Shown here piece after piece: positions 14,941 through 23,308 of a stretch of DNA of 40,296 nucleotides. The notes beneath the pieces were generated by a model. That model saw only the letters and a list, made by a program, of their open reading frames with translations, was not told the DNA's origin and did no database searches. Origin of the DNA: DSUN01 sp035527715 (GTDB lineage Bacteria > Planctomycetota > PUPC01 > DSUN01); assembly GCA_035527715.1 (NCBI GenBank), contig DATKZY010000249.1, positions 1 through 40,296 on the forward strand, written 5' to 3'. Position 1 is the first letter of the stretch, and each line of letters begins with the position of its first letter. Both the position numbers and the translations under genes were made by a program.

Positions 14941-15451
14941 CTCGGCAAGTTTCTTCAAAGTCACATGATGCCACGCTCTATACGCTTATGGCTTTCGGCC
15001 TCCGCCAGGTGGCCTCGGACGAGCGAGTCCATTAGCGATTCGCTGCAATAAGTGGAGGGGAGCGCGGGGCCTGCCGGCGAGTGAGGCCCGCGGTTCCCTT
15101 GTAGGGCAAGTGCCCGAGGCCCTTGAAGCGTCTGAACCCCGCGAGGAAAGGGCCGATCCAGGCGACTGGGAGCGAAGGTGAGTGATTGCGGGCCGCGGAA
15201 TCTGGAATCCGCGTCCGCGGCGCCCGGCCGGAGGGCGCGCCCTTCGTTCGTAGGGCACGCGGCCCCGAGGCGGCCGGCGAAAGCATAGCCAACGCGAGTA
15301 GCGTCGGGCCGCCGCACGCGCTCTTTGACAAGATGAACCGTGATGCGTGACGCGTGACGCGTGAGAGGAGCGAGCCAGAGGCGAAGACACGGCTGGTCAA
15401 GCCAGCCGTGCCACCTCCTGGGGCATCCGATCACGGGTCACGCGTCGCGGG
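14941..15451. other. Gene-free stretch with GTGACGC repeats
   Basis: No supportable gene or RNA is seen. A minus-strand frame across it has composition-driven sequence and depends on repeats. The right part contains tandem GTGACGC copies at 15342-15364 that are inverted at 15431-15460; the middle (15050-15330) is GC-rich with short local stems but no recognisable RNA family. Confidence 0.55.
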
Positions 15452-15460
15452 TCACGCATC
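15342..15460. repeat. Inverted pair of GTGACGC tandem repeats
   Basis: GATGCGTGAC at 15342-15351 is exactly inverted at 15451-15460, and both arms continue with further copies of GTGACGC/GTGACCC (left to 15364, right from 15431). The arms could pair into a long imperfect hairpin. The right arm supplies the stop codon (15452-15454) of the MetS-like gene. It may end transcription of the transporter operon. Confidence 0.6.
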
Positions 15461-15598
15461 GCAAGGGGGCGGCGGGGCGTCGTCGTGGGTGACCTGTCCG
15501 GCCGGCCTCTCAGTGAGGAGCCGATAGAAGCAGAAGGCGTTGAGGGCGAGGATGACGGTCCACGACGCGATCATCATCAGCCAGCCGCCTGTGTTCAT
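15452..15598 (-). CDS. MetS-type small subunit of an NSS transporter
   Basis: A 48-residue protein starting MNTGGWLMMIASWTVILALN, with one membrane helix (about residues 5-27) and a short polar tail. It starts in an ATGA overlap with the stop of the sodium symporter gene, so it is translationally coupled. Short single-helix proteins in this position belong to the MetS/MaAIMP small-subunit family, known from the methionine/alanine importer MetPS, where the small subunit is needed for transport. The Pro-rich tail and stop come from the adjoining repeat, so the natural C-terminus may have been replaced. Confidence 0.72.
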   Translation of the reverse strand: MNTGGWLMMIASWTVILALNAFCFYRLLTERPAGQVTHDDAPPPPCDA

Positions 15599-17160
15599 GG
15601 CTCGGCCTCCGTGCGGTCCCACACGTCGCGGCGGCGGTTCCAGGCGATCTTGAGGGCGACAGCCAGGCCCACCAGGAGCAGCACGAGCATCAGGCGCGCC
15701 CCGAGGACGTAGGGGCGGTCCGCCGCCGCGATGTCCTTCATCAGAATCTTGTCGATGCCCTTCTGGTACAGCCACGTGCCGAGGACGGCGAGGAGGAAGA
15801 GCGGCGTGACGTACTTGATGGTGTAGCGGTAGAAGCGCGGGATCCTGATGTCGGCGCCGTAGTGCAGCTCGCTCCAGGCCTTGTCAATGCCGAAGAACCA
15901 GCCGAAGAGAATGGTCTCGATGGTGGCGAAGAGCACGAGGCAAAACGTGCCGCCCCAGAAGTCCAACTCGTCGAGCACCCCGTGCCCGAGGAAGAAGATC
16001 GTGGGCTGGCACAGCACGAAGCAGATGACGACGAAGACGATGGCTGCCTTGCGCTTCGTGATGCCCAGCTCATCCGTCAGGAACGCCACCGCCGGCTGGG
16101 CGAGCGAGATCGAGGAGGTCATGCCGGCCAGGAAGAGGAGCAGGAACCACAGGCATCCGAAGACGGCCCCGGCGGGGACCCTGGTGAAGATGAGCGGCAT
16201 GGTGACGAAGCCGAGGTCGAAGCTGGCGCCCTTGGCGATCGCCTCCATCTCGGGCTGGCCAAAGAAGACGAAGGCCGCCGGGATGATGATCGTGCCGCCG
16301 AGGACGACCTCGGCCAGCTCGTTGGTGCCCGCGGCCGTGAGGCCCGAGAGGGCCACGTCGTCGCGCCGCGACAGGTAGCTGGCATAGGTGAGGATGACGC
16401 CGATGCCGACGCTGAGGGTGAAGAAGATCTGGCCGGCCGCGGCGAGCCACACGTCGGGGTTCTTCAGCGCCTCGAAGTCGGGGTTCCACATGTAGCCCAG
16501 GCCCCCGAGCGGGGTCCACGCGGGATTCACGGGCGCGCCGAGCGAGAGCACGCGCACGGCCAGCGCGACGGCGATGACGAGCAGGGCGGGCATAGCCCAC
16601 TTGCACAGCCACTCGATCCCCTTCGAGATCCCGCGGAAGACAATCCAGCAATTGGCCGCGAACGTGAGGAGGAAGAAGATGTAGGCCGTGCCCAGGCCGC
16701 GGAACGGCCCGGCCGGGTCCAGGCCCTGGTAGGACTTGAGAAAGCCGGCCATCGCCTTCTGGTCGGCCGCGCCGGCATACTTGCCCGAGAGCGAGAAGAA
16801 CGCGTAGGCGAGGGTCCACGACTCGACGTAGGTGTAGAAGATGAAGATGACGATGGGCCCGAAGATGCCGATGAGGCCGAAGTACTTGATGTAGCGGTTG
16901 CGCCAGAGCCTGTGGAACATGCCCGGGGCAGTCGAGTGGCCGAAGGCGCCGCCGTAGCGGCCAACCGTCCACTCGATCCACATCAGCGGGATGCCCAGCA
17001 GCACGAGCGCGACGAGGTAGGGGATCATGAAGGCCCCGCCGCCGTTGCGCACGGCCTGCACGGGGAAGCGGAGGAAGTTGCCGAGGCCCACGGCGCTGCC
17101 GGCCACGGCCAGGATGATGCCCAGCTTGCTCGTCCACTTGTCCTGCGGCGCGTCGGTCAT
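15595..17160 (-). CDS. Sodium-dependent transporter of the NSS (SNF) family
   Basis: A 521-residue inner-membrane protein with about 11-12 hydrophobic helices. The first helix carries the sodium-site signature GSAVGLGNFLRFP (about 21-33), followed by NGGGAFMIPYL, both diagnostic of neurotransmitter:sodium symporters. Helix 6-like FFTLSVGIGVILTYASYLSR and helix 8-like SSISLAQPAVAFLTDEL are also present. Bacterial members import amino acids such as Met, Ala, Tyr or Trp with Na+. AGGAGG lies 5 bases before ATG 17160; an upstream in-frame ATG at 17181 lacks a site. The overlapping small-subunit gene supports a MetPS-like amino-acid importer. The substrate cannot be told from sequence. Confidence 0.9.
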   Translation of the reverse strand: MTDAPQDKWTSKLGIILAVAGSAVGLGNFLRFPVQAVRNGGGAFMIPYLVALVLLGIPLMWIEWTVGRYGGAFGHSTAPGMFHRLWRNRYIKYFGLIGIFGPIVIFIFYTYVESWTLAYAFFSLSGKYAGAADQKAMAGFLKSYQGLDPAGPFRGLGTAYIFFLLTFAANCWIVFRGISKGIEWLCKWAMPALLVIAVALAVRVLSLGAPVNPAWTPLGGLGYMWNPDFEALKNPDVWLAAAGQIFFTLSVGIGVILTYASYLSRRDDVALSGLTAAGTNELAEVVLGGTIIIPAAFVFFGQPEMEAIAKGASFDLGFVTMPLIFTRVPAGAVFGCLWFLLLFLAGMTSSISLAQPAVAFLTDELGITKRKAAIVFVVICFVLCQPTIFFLGHGVLDELDFWGGTFCLVLFATIETILFGWFFGIDKAWSELHYGADIRIPRFYRYTIKYVTPLFLLAVLGTWLYQKGIDKILMKDIAAADRPYVLGARLMLVLLLVGLAVALKIAWNRRRDVWDRTEAEP

Positions 17161-17217
17161 GGCCTCCTCCTGCGAGGGCATTCCGTGCCGCGGGGCTGGC
17201 GCTCCGGGCTGTTCGGC

Positions 17218-17246
17218 ATCGTACCCATTGGCCGCAGGCCCGTCAA
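17218..17246 (-). promoter_or_regulatory. Promoter of the NSS transporter operon
   Basis: On the minus strand TTGACG (17246-17241) and TACGAT (17223-17218) are spaced by 17 bp. The start of transcription should fall near 17211, about 50 bases before the ATG at 17160. It is back to back with the promoter of the HEAT-repeat gene. Confidence 0.55.
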
Positions 17247-17262
17247 GCGCGGCGGCGGGTGC

Positions 17263-17290
17263 TTGACATCGCCGGTCTTTGCGCCATACT
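17263..17290 (+). promoter_or_regulatory. Promoter of the HEAT-repeat gene
   Basis: TTGACA (17263-17268) and CATACT (17285-17290) are 16 bp apart. Transcription would start near 17297, which excludes the earlier in-frame ATG at 17259 and supports GTG 17340 as the gene's start. Confidence 0.55.
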
Positions 17291-17339
17291 AGGGGTGTGG
17301 GGAGGGGACGCTCGGTGCCCTTGGTTCAGAGGCGGAACG

Positions 17340-18893
17340 GTGAGAGCGGCAAGCGGATGGCTGTGTGTGCTGGCGGCGGCGGCCCTTCTGGGGCGCGGCG
17401 AGGCCAGCCCGACGATTCCTCAGGAGCGGATACCGCCCGAGACGCCGCCCGACGTGAGGCGTCCGCTCGAGCAGCTCTACTCGCGCGACCCCGTGACGCG
17501 GGGGTACGGGGCCTTCGCGCTCGGGCGCATGGGCGACCGGGCCGACGTGGCCGTGCCCTTCCTGCTCGCGATGCTCGACGACGATGCGCGGCTGGAGTGG
17601 GAGACGCGGGATGCTGACCCCACCAACGCGAAGGAGGAGGCGCGGAAGCGGATCCTGGGCTTCTACAAGGACAAGGAGACCTCGCCGGGCCGGGAGGCGG
17701 CCCGGGCGCTGGCGCGGCTGTGCAGCAAGGCGCCCGAGGGCCTGTTGGCCGCGCTGAAGAGCCCCTCGGCCACGGTGCGGCGGCACGTCGCCGAGGCCCT
17801 GGGGGGCATCCGCGACAAGGAGGCCACGGTGCCGCTGACGGAGCTGCTTCGGGACGAGGCCAAGGACGTGCGCGCCCGGGCGGCCCACGCGCTCGGCCGG
17901 CTGCGCGACACCGCGGCCACCGAGGCCCTGATGGCGGCACTCAAGGACCCCGAACGCAGCGTCCGCAAGGAGGTGGTCCTGGCCCTCGGCGAGATCAAGG
18001 ACCCGCGCGCCCTCGAGTCGCTCCTCGACGCGTTGCTGGACACGGTGGAGGTGCGTGCGGCGGCGGAGGAGGTGCTCCTGGAGACGCGCGACCTCCGCGC
18101 CGTGGAGCCCCTCATCGTGTCGCTCAAGCACCGCAAGGAGGAGGTGCGGCGCATCTCCGCGCGGCTCCTGGGCGCCATCGGCGACCGCCGGGCCTTCCGG
18201 CCCCTCATCCAGGCCCTCAAGGACACAGCCACCGACGTCCGCTTCGAGGCCTCCACGGCCCTGCGGAGAATGTCGGGCGAGGACTTCGGTATGGACCCGG
18301 ACAAGTGGCAGCGCTGGCACGACCTCGACCAGGCGGCCGGAGAGGTGGAGGAGAGGCTCACCGGCGACGCGCTGCACAGCTACATCGGCGTCCTCCAAAG
18401 CTCGGGCTGGGCCGCCCGCGCCTACGCGGCCAAGGCCCTCGGCAACCTCGGCGACCGCCGCGCCGTGACCGCGCTGCGCGGCGCGCTGTGGGACAAGGAT
18501 CCCAGCGTGCGTGCGCAAGCCGCCCTCGCGCTCGGGGCACTCGGCGACCCGCAGGCCGTGGAGGCCCTCATCGCGGCGATCACCGACGCCGACCCCGAGG
18601 TCCAGGAGGCCGCCGAGGACGCCCTGCGGCGCATCACCGGCGCCAACTTCGCCCGCGACACCCGCAGATGGCAGGAATGGTGGGACGAGAACCGCGAGAT
18701 GGTGTTCGCGCGGGACGGCGGGCGCCCGCCGGGGCAACGGGATCCGGAGGACGTGGCACGCCGCGCGGTCGAGGACGCGCCGGCGACCGCCCCGTCGCGG
18801 TCCCGGTCGTTCGTCCTGTTCCTTGTCCTGGTCCTCGCCGCGGCCTTCCCCCTGGTGGCCCTTGTCGTCCTGCGGGTCCTGCGCCCGCACTGA
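17340..18893 (+). CDS. Exported HEAT-repeat protein with C-terminal membrane anchor
   Basis: A 517-residue protein with a signal peptide (MRAASGWLCVLAAAALLG). From about 45 to 440 it is built of HEAT/PBS-lyase-type repeats of about 30 residues, for example AARALARLCSKAPEGLLAAL, VRRHVAEALGGIRDKEATVP, VRARAAHALGRLRDTAATEA and VRAQAALALGALGDPQAVEA. Two repeats are followed by a Trp-rich linker (DPDKWQRWHDLD; DTRRWQEWWDEN). A hydrophobic helix at about 490-512 (SFVLFLVLVLAAAFPLVALV) with an Arg-rich end anchors it in the membrane. It is likely a periplasmic protein-binding scaffold. GTG start with AGAGG 7 bases upstream. The next gene starts 27 bases downstream, so the two are probably cotranscribed. 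Confidence 0.82.
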   Translation: MRAASGWLCVLAAAALLGRGEASPTIPQERIPPETPPDVRRPLEQLYSRDPVTRGYGAFALGRMGDRADVAVPFLLAMLDDDARLEWETRDADPTNAKEEARKRILGFYKDKETSPGREAARALARLCSKAPEGLLAALKSPSATVRRHVAEALGGIRDKEATVPLTELLRDEAKDVRARAAHALGRLRDTAATEALMAALKDPERSVRKEVVLALGEIKDPRALESLLDALLDTVEVRAAAEEVLLETRDLRAVEPLIVSLKHRKEEVRRISARLLGAIGDRRAFRPLIQALKDTATDVRFEASTALRRMSGEDFGMDPDKWQRWHDLDQAAGEVEERLTGDALHSYIGVLQSSGWAARAYAAKALGNLGDRRAVTALRGALWDKDPSVRAQAALALGALGDPQAVEALIAAITDADPEVQEAAEDALRRITGANFARDTRRWQEWWDENREMVFARDGGRPPGQRDPEDVARRAVEDAPATAPSRSRSFVLFLVLVLAAAFPLVALVVLRVLRPH

Positions 18894-18919
18894 GCCTGTG
18901 GGACGATGAAGGAGAGCGC

Positions 18920-21598
18920 ATGCGACGCATCGCCCTCGCCGTCGGCCTCGCGGCGCTGGCTGCCGCCCGACTGCCCCTTGCCGCCGAGGCGCCGCCGAAG
19001 GCGCCCGACGAGAGGATCGCAGCCGAGGTGCGGAAGGAGGTCGCCTTCTCCATCGCCGCCGGCGAGGAACGCGAGTACGGCCTCACCCGCGTGCAGCGCA
19101 ACGGGAAGGAGCTGCCCCCGCCGCCCCACATGAAGCTCGACCCGAAGACCGGCGCCTTCACGTGGACGCCTGCGCCCAGCCAGGCCGGCGACTACGAAAT
19201 CCACTTCCTCATCAGGGACCCCAAGGGCGAGAACGCCCACGCCACGAGGCGCGTCGCCGTCGAGCCGCCGCCCATCGTGCCGCCTAACGAAAGGGGCGAG
19301 GTGGCCAAGCTCCTCCGCGAATGGTACAAGGAGGGCACCGCCGCGGGCAACACCGGCGACTTCTACGACAACCGCGACCGCGGCCACTCGCTCCTCAACA
19401 CGAGACCCTACCCCCAGCTCGACACGGTCGAGTACACCAAGGAGCAGCTCGACCGGCGGATGGACTGGGCGCTCCAGCTCCGCTTCCTCCACCCCCACGT
19501 TACCTTCGGGAACTCCTCGACCGCCTCGGGCGACCCGCACCTGGGCAGCAACCCGCGCCACGCCCTGCTGGCCCCCGGCGCGCCGCAGATCCTGCACACG
19601 CAGTACACGCGCAACCACCTCTACATCTACCCCGAGCACCGCGACCACGACGCCGGCCACAACGGGCGCGGCGACGGCTATGGCGACCTGTTCCCCGTGA
19701 ACACGCCCTACTTCATGATCTCCCAGGGCTCGTCGGGCTCCGACCAGCCGTTCATGCGGGCCGTGCCCCACACCCTGGCCGCCTTCCGGCCCGAGGTGAA
19801 GGAGCTGCTGGTCGGCCGTGGCCTCGTGATGCCCACCGTGCAAATGATCTTCCGCGCATGCAACAAGCAAGTGGAGAAGCCCGAGGACTACCTGACCGGC
19901 AAGGCCCACCCCACGGTCTTCGGGGGCGGGAACGTGGACGCGCTGAAGATGGTGCAGATGGCCCACGAGATCCGCCGCGAGACCGTGCCGCCGATGGTCC
20001 AGATCGCCGCGTTCGAGGAGGACCTGGCGCTGAACGGCGTGGACTACTTCGAGGCCCCCGGCCTCGGCGAGCGGTTCTTCGACACGCCCGAGGTCATCGC
20101 CCGCATCGTCCGCTCGACCAGGCACACCCGCCGCATGGTCGTGAGCGCGAAGGGCAGCTTCGACGCCAACGGCCGTCCGCTGAAGTTCCACTGGGCCGTC
20201 CTCCGCGGCGACGCCGAGCGGATCAGGATCAACCCGGTCGAGAAGGACGGGTCGGTCGCCGAGCTGCTCGTGCCCTGGCACGAGCGGCGGCCCATCCTGC
20301 CCGGCTCGCCGATGGAGTCGAACCGCGTGGACATCGGGGTCTTCGCCCACAACGGCGTCCACTGGTCCCCGCCGGCCTTCGTCTGCTTCTTCTACCTCGA
20401 CGACGAGGCTCGCACCTACGACGCCAACGGCCGCATCCTCGAGATGTTCTACGGCTGCGGCGACTCCACCATCGGCTACGCCAAGAGCCCGCTCCACGCG
20501 CGCGACAAGAACTACGACATCACCGATTGGCCCGCCCTCCTCGGCATCGTCGGGGATGAGAAGGGCGGCCTCGCATCGGGGCTGCTTCGCAAGCAATTCA
20601 AGCCCGATGAGGTCGCTGCCCTCCGGCAGGCAGCGAAGGACCTCGCGGACGCCGCCGCCGCGGAAGCCGAGCCGAGCAAGAGGAGCGGGGAGGCCGACAC
20701 CGCGCGCAACAAGCTCGGCGGAACCGTCGGCGCCGCAAAGAAGAAGGTCGAAGAGGCCAAGAAAGCCCTCGCGAAGGAGGCCACCGACGCCGCCAAAAAG
20801 GCCCTCGCCGACGCCGAGGCAGAGCTCAAGGATTGCCAGGACAAGTTCGGCCACGCCGAGGGCGAGCGCCAGGCCGCCCGGGGGAAGCTGGCGGCCGCGC
20901 AACGGGCCACCGACGCCATCCTCACCGGCACACGCCCCGGCCTCGACGGCGACGTGAGGTCGCGCATCGAGCGTGCACTCAACGCCCTCCGGGCCGACGC
21001 GACCCTCTACGTCACCCACGCCAAGGCCATCCACGCCCTGGCCGACGCCCTGAAGGACGCAGGGGCGAAGAAGGCGTTCCTCGCCGCCCGCGACGAAGCC
21101 GTGAAGCTGGGCGTCTTGAAGGCCGAGGGCGACGGCTTCGCCCTCGCGCCCGTGGTGGCCGGCCCCACGCCGCCCGCCGAGCGCCTCACCCGGTTCGAGC
21201 GCAGCAAGCTCGAATGGCTCAACATCGCCCTCATGCAGAATCTCCTCTACCCGGGCGCGCTCAGCCGCCGCTTCCAGCGGAACTTCGTGTGCTTCTTCCT
21301 GGCCACGCCGAAGACCTGGCGGGACGTCTACCACTACGACGACAAGGGCCGCCTCGTCGGCTGGACCCGCCACGAAGGCGCCGAGCAGAAGGACTTCACG
21401 TCCGACGGCGCCCTCGTCCTCAAGAAGGACAACCTGGGCCGCGCCCTCGAGGCCCGAACGGTCCTCTACGTCGCCGAGGGCGACCGCCGCAGCCGCGTCC
21501 TCAAGCAGAAGCCCGGCGACACCATCCGCCACTACCAGTACGAGAGCGACCAGGACCACGTCGGCCGCGTCGCCAAGACCGAGAAGGCCCCGCAGTGA
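18920..21598 (+). CDS. Large exported protein of unknown function with internal coiled coil
   Basis: An 892-residue protein with a signal peptide (MRRIALAVGLAALAAARLPL, cleavage near AEA). Residues about 40-115 form an Ig-like/putative cadherin-type beta domain (GAFTWTPAPSQAGDYEIHF), as often found ahead of planctomycete surface domains. The middle (about 130-550) has conserved-looking Trp, Asn and His segments (NHLYIYPEHRDHDAGHNGRG; MISQGSSGSDQPFMRAVPHT) with no family I can name. Residues about 570-680 are an Ala/Lys/Glu-rich coiled coil (KKKVEEAKKALAKEATDAAK). The end (LTRFERSKLEWLNIALMQNL; CFFLATPKTWRDVYHYDDKG) resumes globular sequence. AAGGAG lies 5 bases before the start. Its stop overlaps the start region of the UroD-family gene. 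Confidence 0.7.
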   Translation: MRRIALAVGLAALAAARLPLAAEAPPKAPDERIAAEVRKEVAFSIAAGEEREYGLTRVQRNGKELPPPPHMKLDPKTGAFTWTPAPSQAGDYEIHFLIRDPKGENAHATRRVAVEPPPIVPPNERGEVAKLLREWYKEGTAAGNTGDFYDNRDRGHSLLNTRPYPQLDTVEYTKEQLDRRMDWALQLRFLHPHVTFGNSSTASGDPHLGSNPRHALLAPGAPQILHTQYTRNHLYIYPEHRDHDAGHNGRGDGYGDLFPVNTPYFMISQGSSGSDQPFMRAVPHTLAAFRPEVKELLVGRGLVMPTVQMIFRACNKQVEKPEDYLTGKAHPTVFGGGNVDALKMVQMAHEIRRETVPPMVQIAAFEEDLALNGVDYFEAPGLGERFFDTPEVIARIVRSTRHTRRMVVSAKGSFDANGRPLKFHWAVLRGDAERIRINPVEKDGSVAELLVPWHERRPILPGSPMESNRVDIGVFAHNGVHWSPPAFVCFFYLDDEARTYDANGRILEMFYGCGDSTIGYAKSPLHARDKNYDITDWPALLGIVGDEKGGLASGLLRKQFKPDEVAALRQAAKDLADAAAAEAEPSKRSGEADTARNKLGGTVGAAKKKVEEAKKALAKEATDAAKKALADAEAELKDCQDKFGHAEGERQAARGKLAAAQRATDAILTGTRPGLDGDVRSRIERALNALRADATLYVTHAKAIHALADALKDAGAKKAFLAARDEAVKLGVLKAEGDGFALAPVVAGPTPPAERLTRFERSKLEWLNIALMQNLLYPGALSRRFQRNFVCFFLATPKTWRDVYHYDDKGRLVGWTRHEGAEQKDFTSDGALVLKKDNLGRALEARTVLYVAEGDRRSRVLKQKPGDTIRHYQYESDQDHVGRVAKTEKAPQ

Positions 21599-21600
21599 GC

Positions 21601-22728
21601 ATGACCCCGCGCCAGCGGGTCGAGGCGACGCTGCGGCACGAGGAGCCGGACCGCACGCCGTTTTTCGAGTATGTGCTCCTCTCGCCCCTCGCCGACGGGT
21701 TTCTTGGTCGCCGCTACGCGGGCGATCCGGCGAACTGGGCCGCCTGCGTCGCCGAGATGGGCTGGGAGGGCGCCGTGCGGCAGAATGCGGTCGACCGCCT
21801 CGACCTTGCCGCGCTCCTCGGCCACGATATGCTCTACGCCACGCCGAACCCGATGCCGCCCGCAGCAAGACCGCCTAAAGGCCGAACTACGAACGAAGGC
21901 GCACCCGAGGACCCTGTCGAGCGGGTGCGCCTGCGCAACGAGCGGGCCGCCGCGGCAAACCCCTCGCCCCACGACGATTCGCTCCGTGTCTACGTGGAAC
22001 TGAAGGAGGAGATGCGGCGGCGGGGCCTCGACCTGCCCATCCTCGCCCCCGCCTATGCCCACGGGGTGTGGACCGATGTGGACCTGATGCAGACGATGGT
22101 GCTCGCCCCCGAGGTGGCGCACGAGCACTTCGCCCTCGCCACTCGCCGCTCGCTCGCCGCCGTCGAGAAGTACATTGCCCTCGGCCTCGACCAGATCGGC
22201 GTGGGCGGCGACTTCGCGGGCAACCGCCCCCTCATCTCGCCCGACGCCTATCGCACGTTCATCGTGCCCGAGGTCCGCAAGGTCGCCCGCCGCGTCCACG
22301 CCGCCGGCCTGTGGGCCGTGAACGCGAGCGACGGCAATCTCTGGCCGGTCATCGAGGACTTCCTGTTCGGCTGCGAGGTGGATGGCTATCTGGAGATTGA
22401 CCTCCACGCGGGGATGGACCTGCGGCGGCTGAAGACGGCGTATGGCGGCCGCATCACCTTCTACGGCAACCTGGATTGCGGGAACGTCCTCAGCTTTGGC
22501 TCGCCCGACGGCGTGCGGCAGCACGCCATCGAGTGCCTGGAGGCGGGGATGGGCCGCGGCGGCCACATCCTGTGCGCCAGCAACGCCATCACCGCGAGCG
22601 TGCCGATGGAGAACTACCTCGCCCTCCTCGCCGCCTACCGCGCCTTCTTCTCGCTGCCGCCCTTGCGGCAGGCGACGAGGATGGCGGGGGTGTGGCGGCG
22701 GAAGAGGCGGGTCGTCACGTGCAGGTAG
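21601..22728 (+). CDS. Uroporphyrinogen decarboxylase (UroD)-family protein
   Basis: A 375-residue TIM-barrel protein of the UroD superfamily. The start MTPRQRVEATLRHEEPDRTP is the signature of the broad UroD/MtaA-like group rather than of haem-pathway HemE. Conserved points include GLDQIGVGGDFAGNRPLISP, a YRTFIVPEVRKVARRVHAAG helix, LFGCEVDGYLEIDLHAGMDL, FYGNLDCGNVLSFGSP and GGHILCASNAITASVP. Such proteins often act as methyl-transfer or corrinoid-linked enzymes; the substrate is unknown. GTG at 21595, overlapping the previous stop by four bases and 7 bases after GAGAAGG, is an equally likely start. The last 31 residues (from about 22635) overlap the converging methyltransferase gene and look like run-on sequence beyond the usual family end. 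Confidence 0.82.
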   Translation: MTPRQRVEATLRHEEPDRTPFFEYVLLSPLADGFLGRRYAGDPANWAACVAEMGWEGAVRQNAVDRLDLAALLGHDMLYATPNPMPPAARPPKGRTTNEGAPEDPVERVRLRNERAAAANPSPHDDSLRVYVELKEEMRRRGLDLPILAPAYAHGVWTDVDLMQTMVLAPEVAHEHFALATRRSLAAVEKYIALGLDQIGVGGDFAGNRPLISPDAYRTFIVPEVRKVARRVHAAGLWAVNASDGNLWPVIEDFLFGCEVDGYLEIDLHAGMDLRRLKTAYGGRITFYGNLDCGNVLSFGSPDGVRQHAIECLEAGMGRGGHILCASNAITASVPMENYLALLAAYRAFFSLPPLRQATRMAGVWRRKRRVVTCR

Positions 22729-23306
22729 CCGAGGAGCGGGAAGAGGTAGCGGGCCGCGCCGAGCCATTCCCGCACCTCGAAGTGGGCGGCGGCCCAGTCG
22801 AGCCAGCGGCGGCGGGGCCACTTGTGGACGTGGGTGGGGTCGCGGTCGAGGGCGCGGATGATGGGGCCGCTCAGGCCGTCGTAGACGGGCACGACGAAGA
22901 GGAATGCGCCGCCGGGCGCGAGCTGCTCGGCCACCGAGGCGGCCACGGCCTCCAGGTCGGCCACGTGCTCCAGCACGTCGAAGGCCGTGACCACGCCGAA
23001 GGGGCCGGGGAAGACGCCGCGGTCGGCCGCGCTGGCGACCTTGAAGGCCCCGCGCGGGTGATGCTGGGCGGCCTGGGCGATGGCGAACTCGCTCACGTCG
23101 GAGCCGCAGATCTCCCAGCTCGCGTCGAGGGTGGCCAGGAAGTCACCGAAGCCGCAGCCGAGGTCGTGGATGCGGCGGGGCGCGTCGGGCGCCGCGTGGC
23201 GCTCGACCATGCGGGCGTAGAAGCGCAGCTTCCGCGGCGGGTTCTGGCGCCTGTATTCCCGGTAGTACTTCGTGTAGTATTCGGGGCCGAACGCTGTGGA
23301 ATCCAT
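22635..23306 (-). CDS. Class I SAM-dependent methyltransferase
   Basis: A 223-residue cytoplasmic protein. The SAM-binding motif I is DLGCGFGDFLATL (48-60), followed by ICGSDVSEFAIAQAA (motif II, acidic end at Asp), and FGVVTAFDVLEHVADLEAVA (motif post-II), then LAPGGAFLFVVPV. The pattern is that of the Methyltransf_11/23 group common in surface-polysaccharide clusters. The C-terminal part (about 150-200) has a hydrophobic helix (AARYLFPLLGYLHV). It starts 2 bases after the glycosyltransferase stop, so it is the last gene of the minus-strand operon. It overlaps the plus-strand UroD-family gene by 94 bp. Target unknown, probably a glycan or lipid-linked sugar. Confidence 0.85.
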   Translation of the reverse strand: MDSTAFGPEYYTKYYREYRRQNPPRKLRFYARMVERHAAPDAPRRIHDLGCGFGDFLATLDASWEICGSDVSEFAIAQAAQHHPRGAFKVASAADRGVFPGPFGVVTAFDVLEHVADLEAVAASVAEQLAPGGAFLFVVPVYDGLSGPIIRALDRDPTHVHKWPRRRWLDWAAAHFEVREWLGAARYLFPLLGYLHVTTRLFRRHTPAILVACRKGGSEKKAR

Positions 23307-23308
23307 GG

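Noticed and set aside
14961..15434. 157-codon minus-strand frame
   Set aside because: Runs through the GTGACGC repeats and overlapping open frames in all three phases; no motif or ribosome-binding site.
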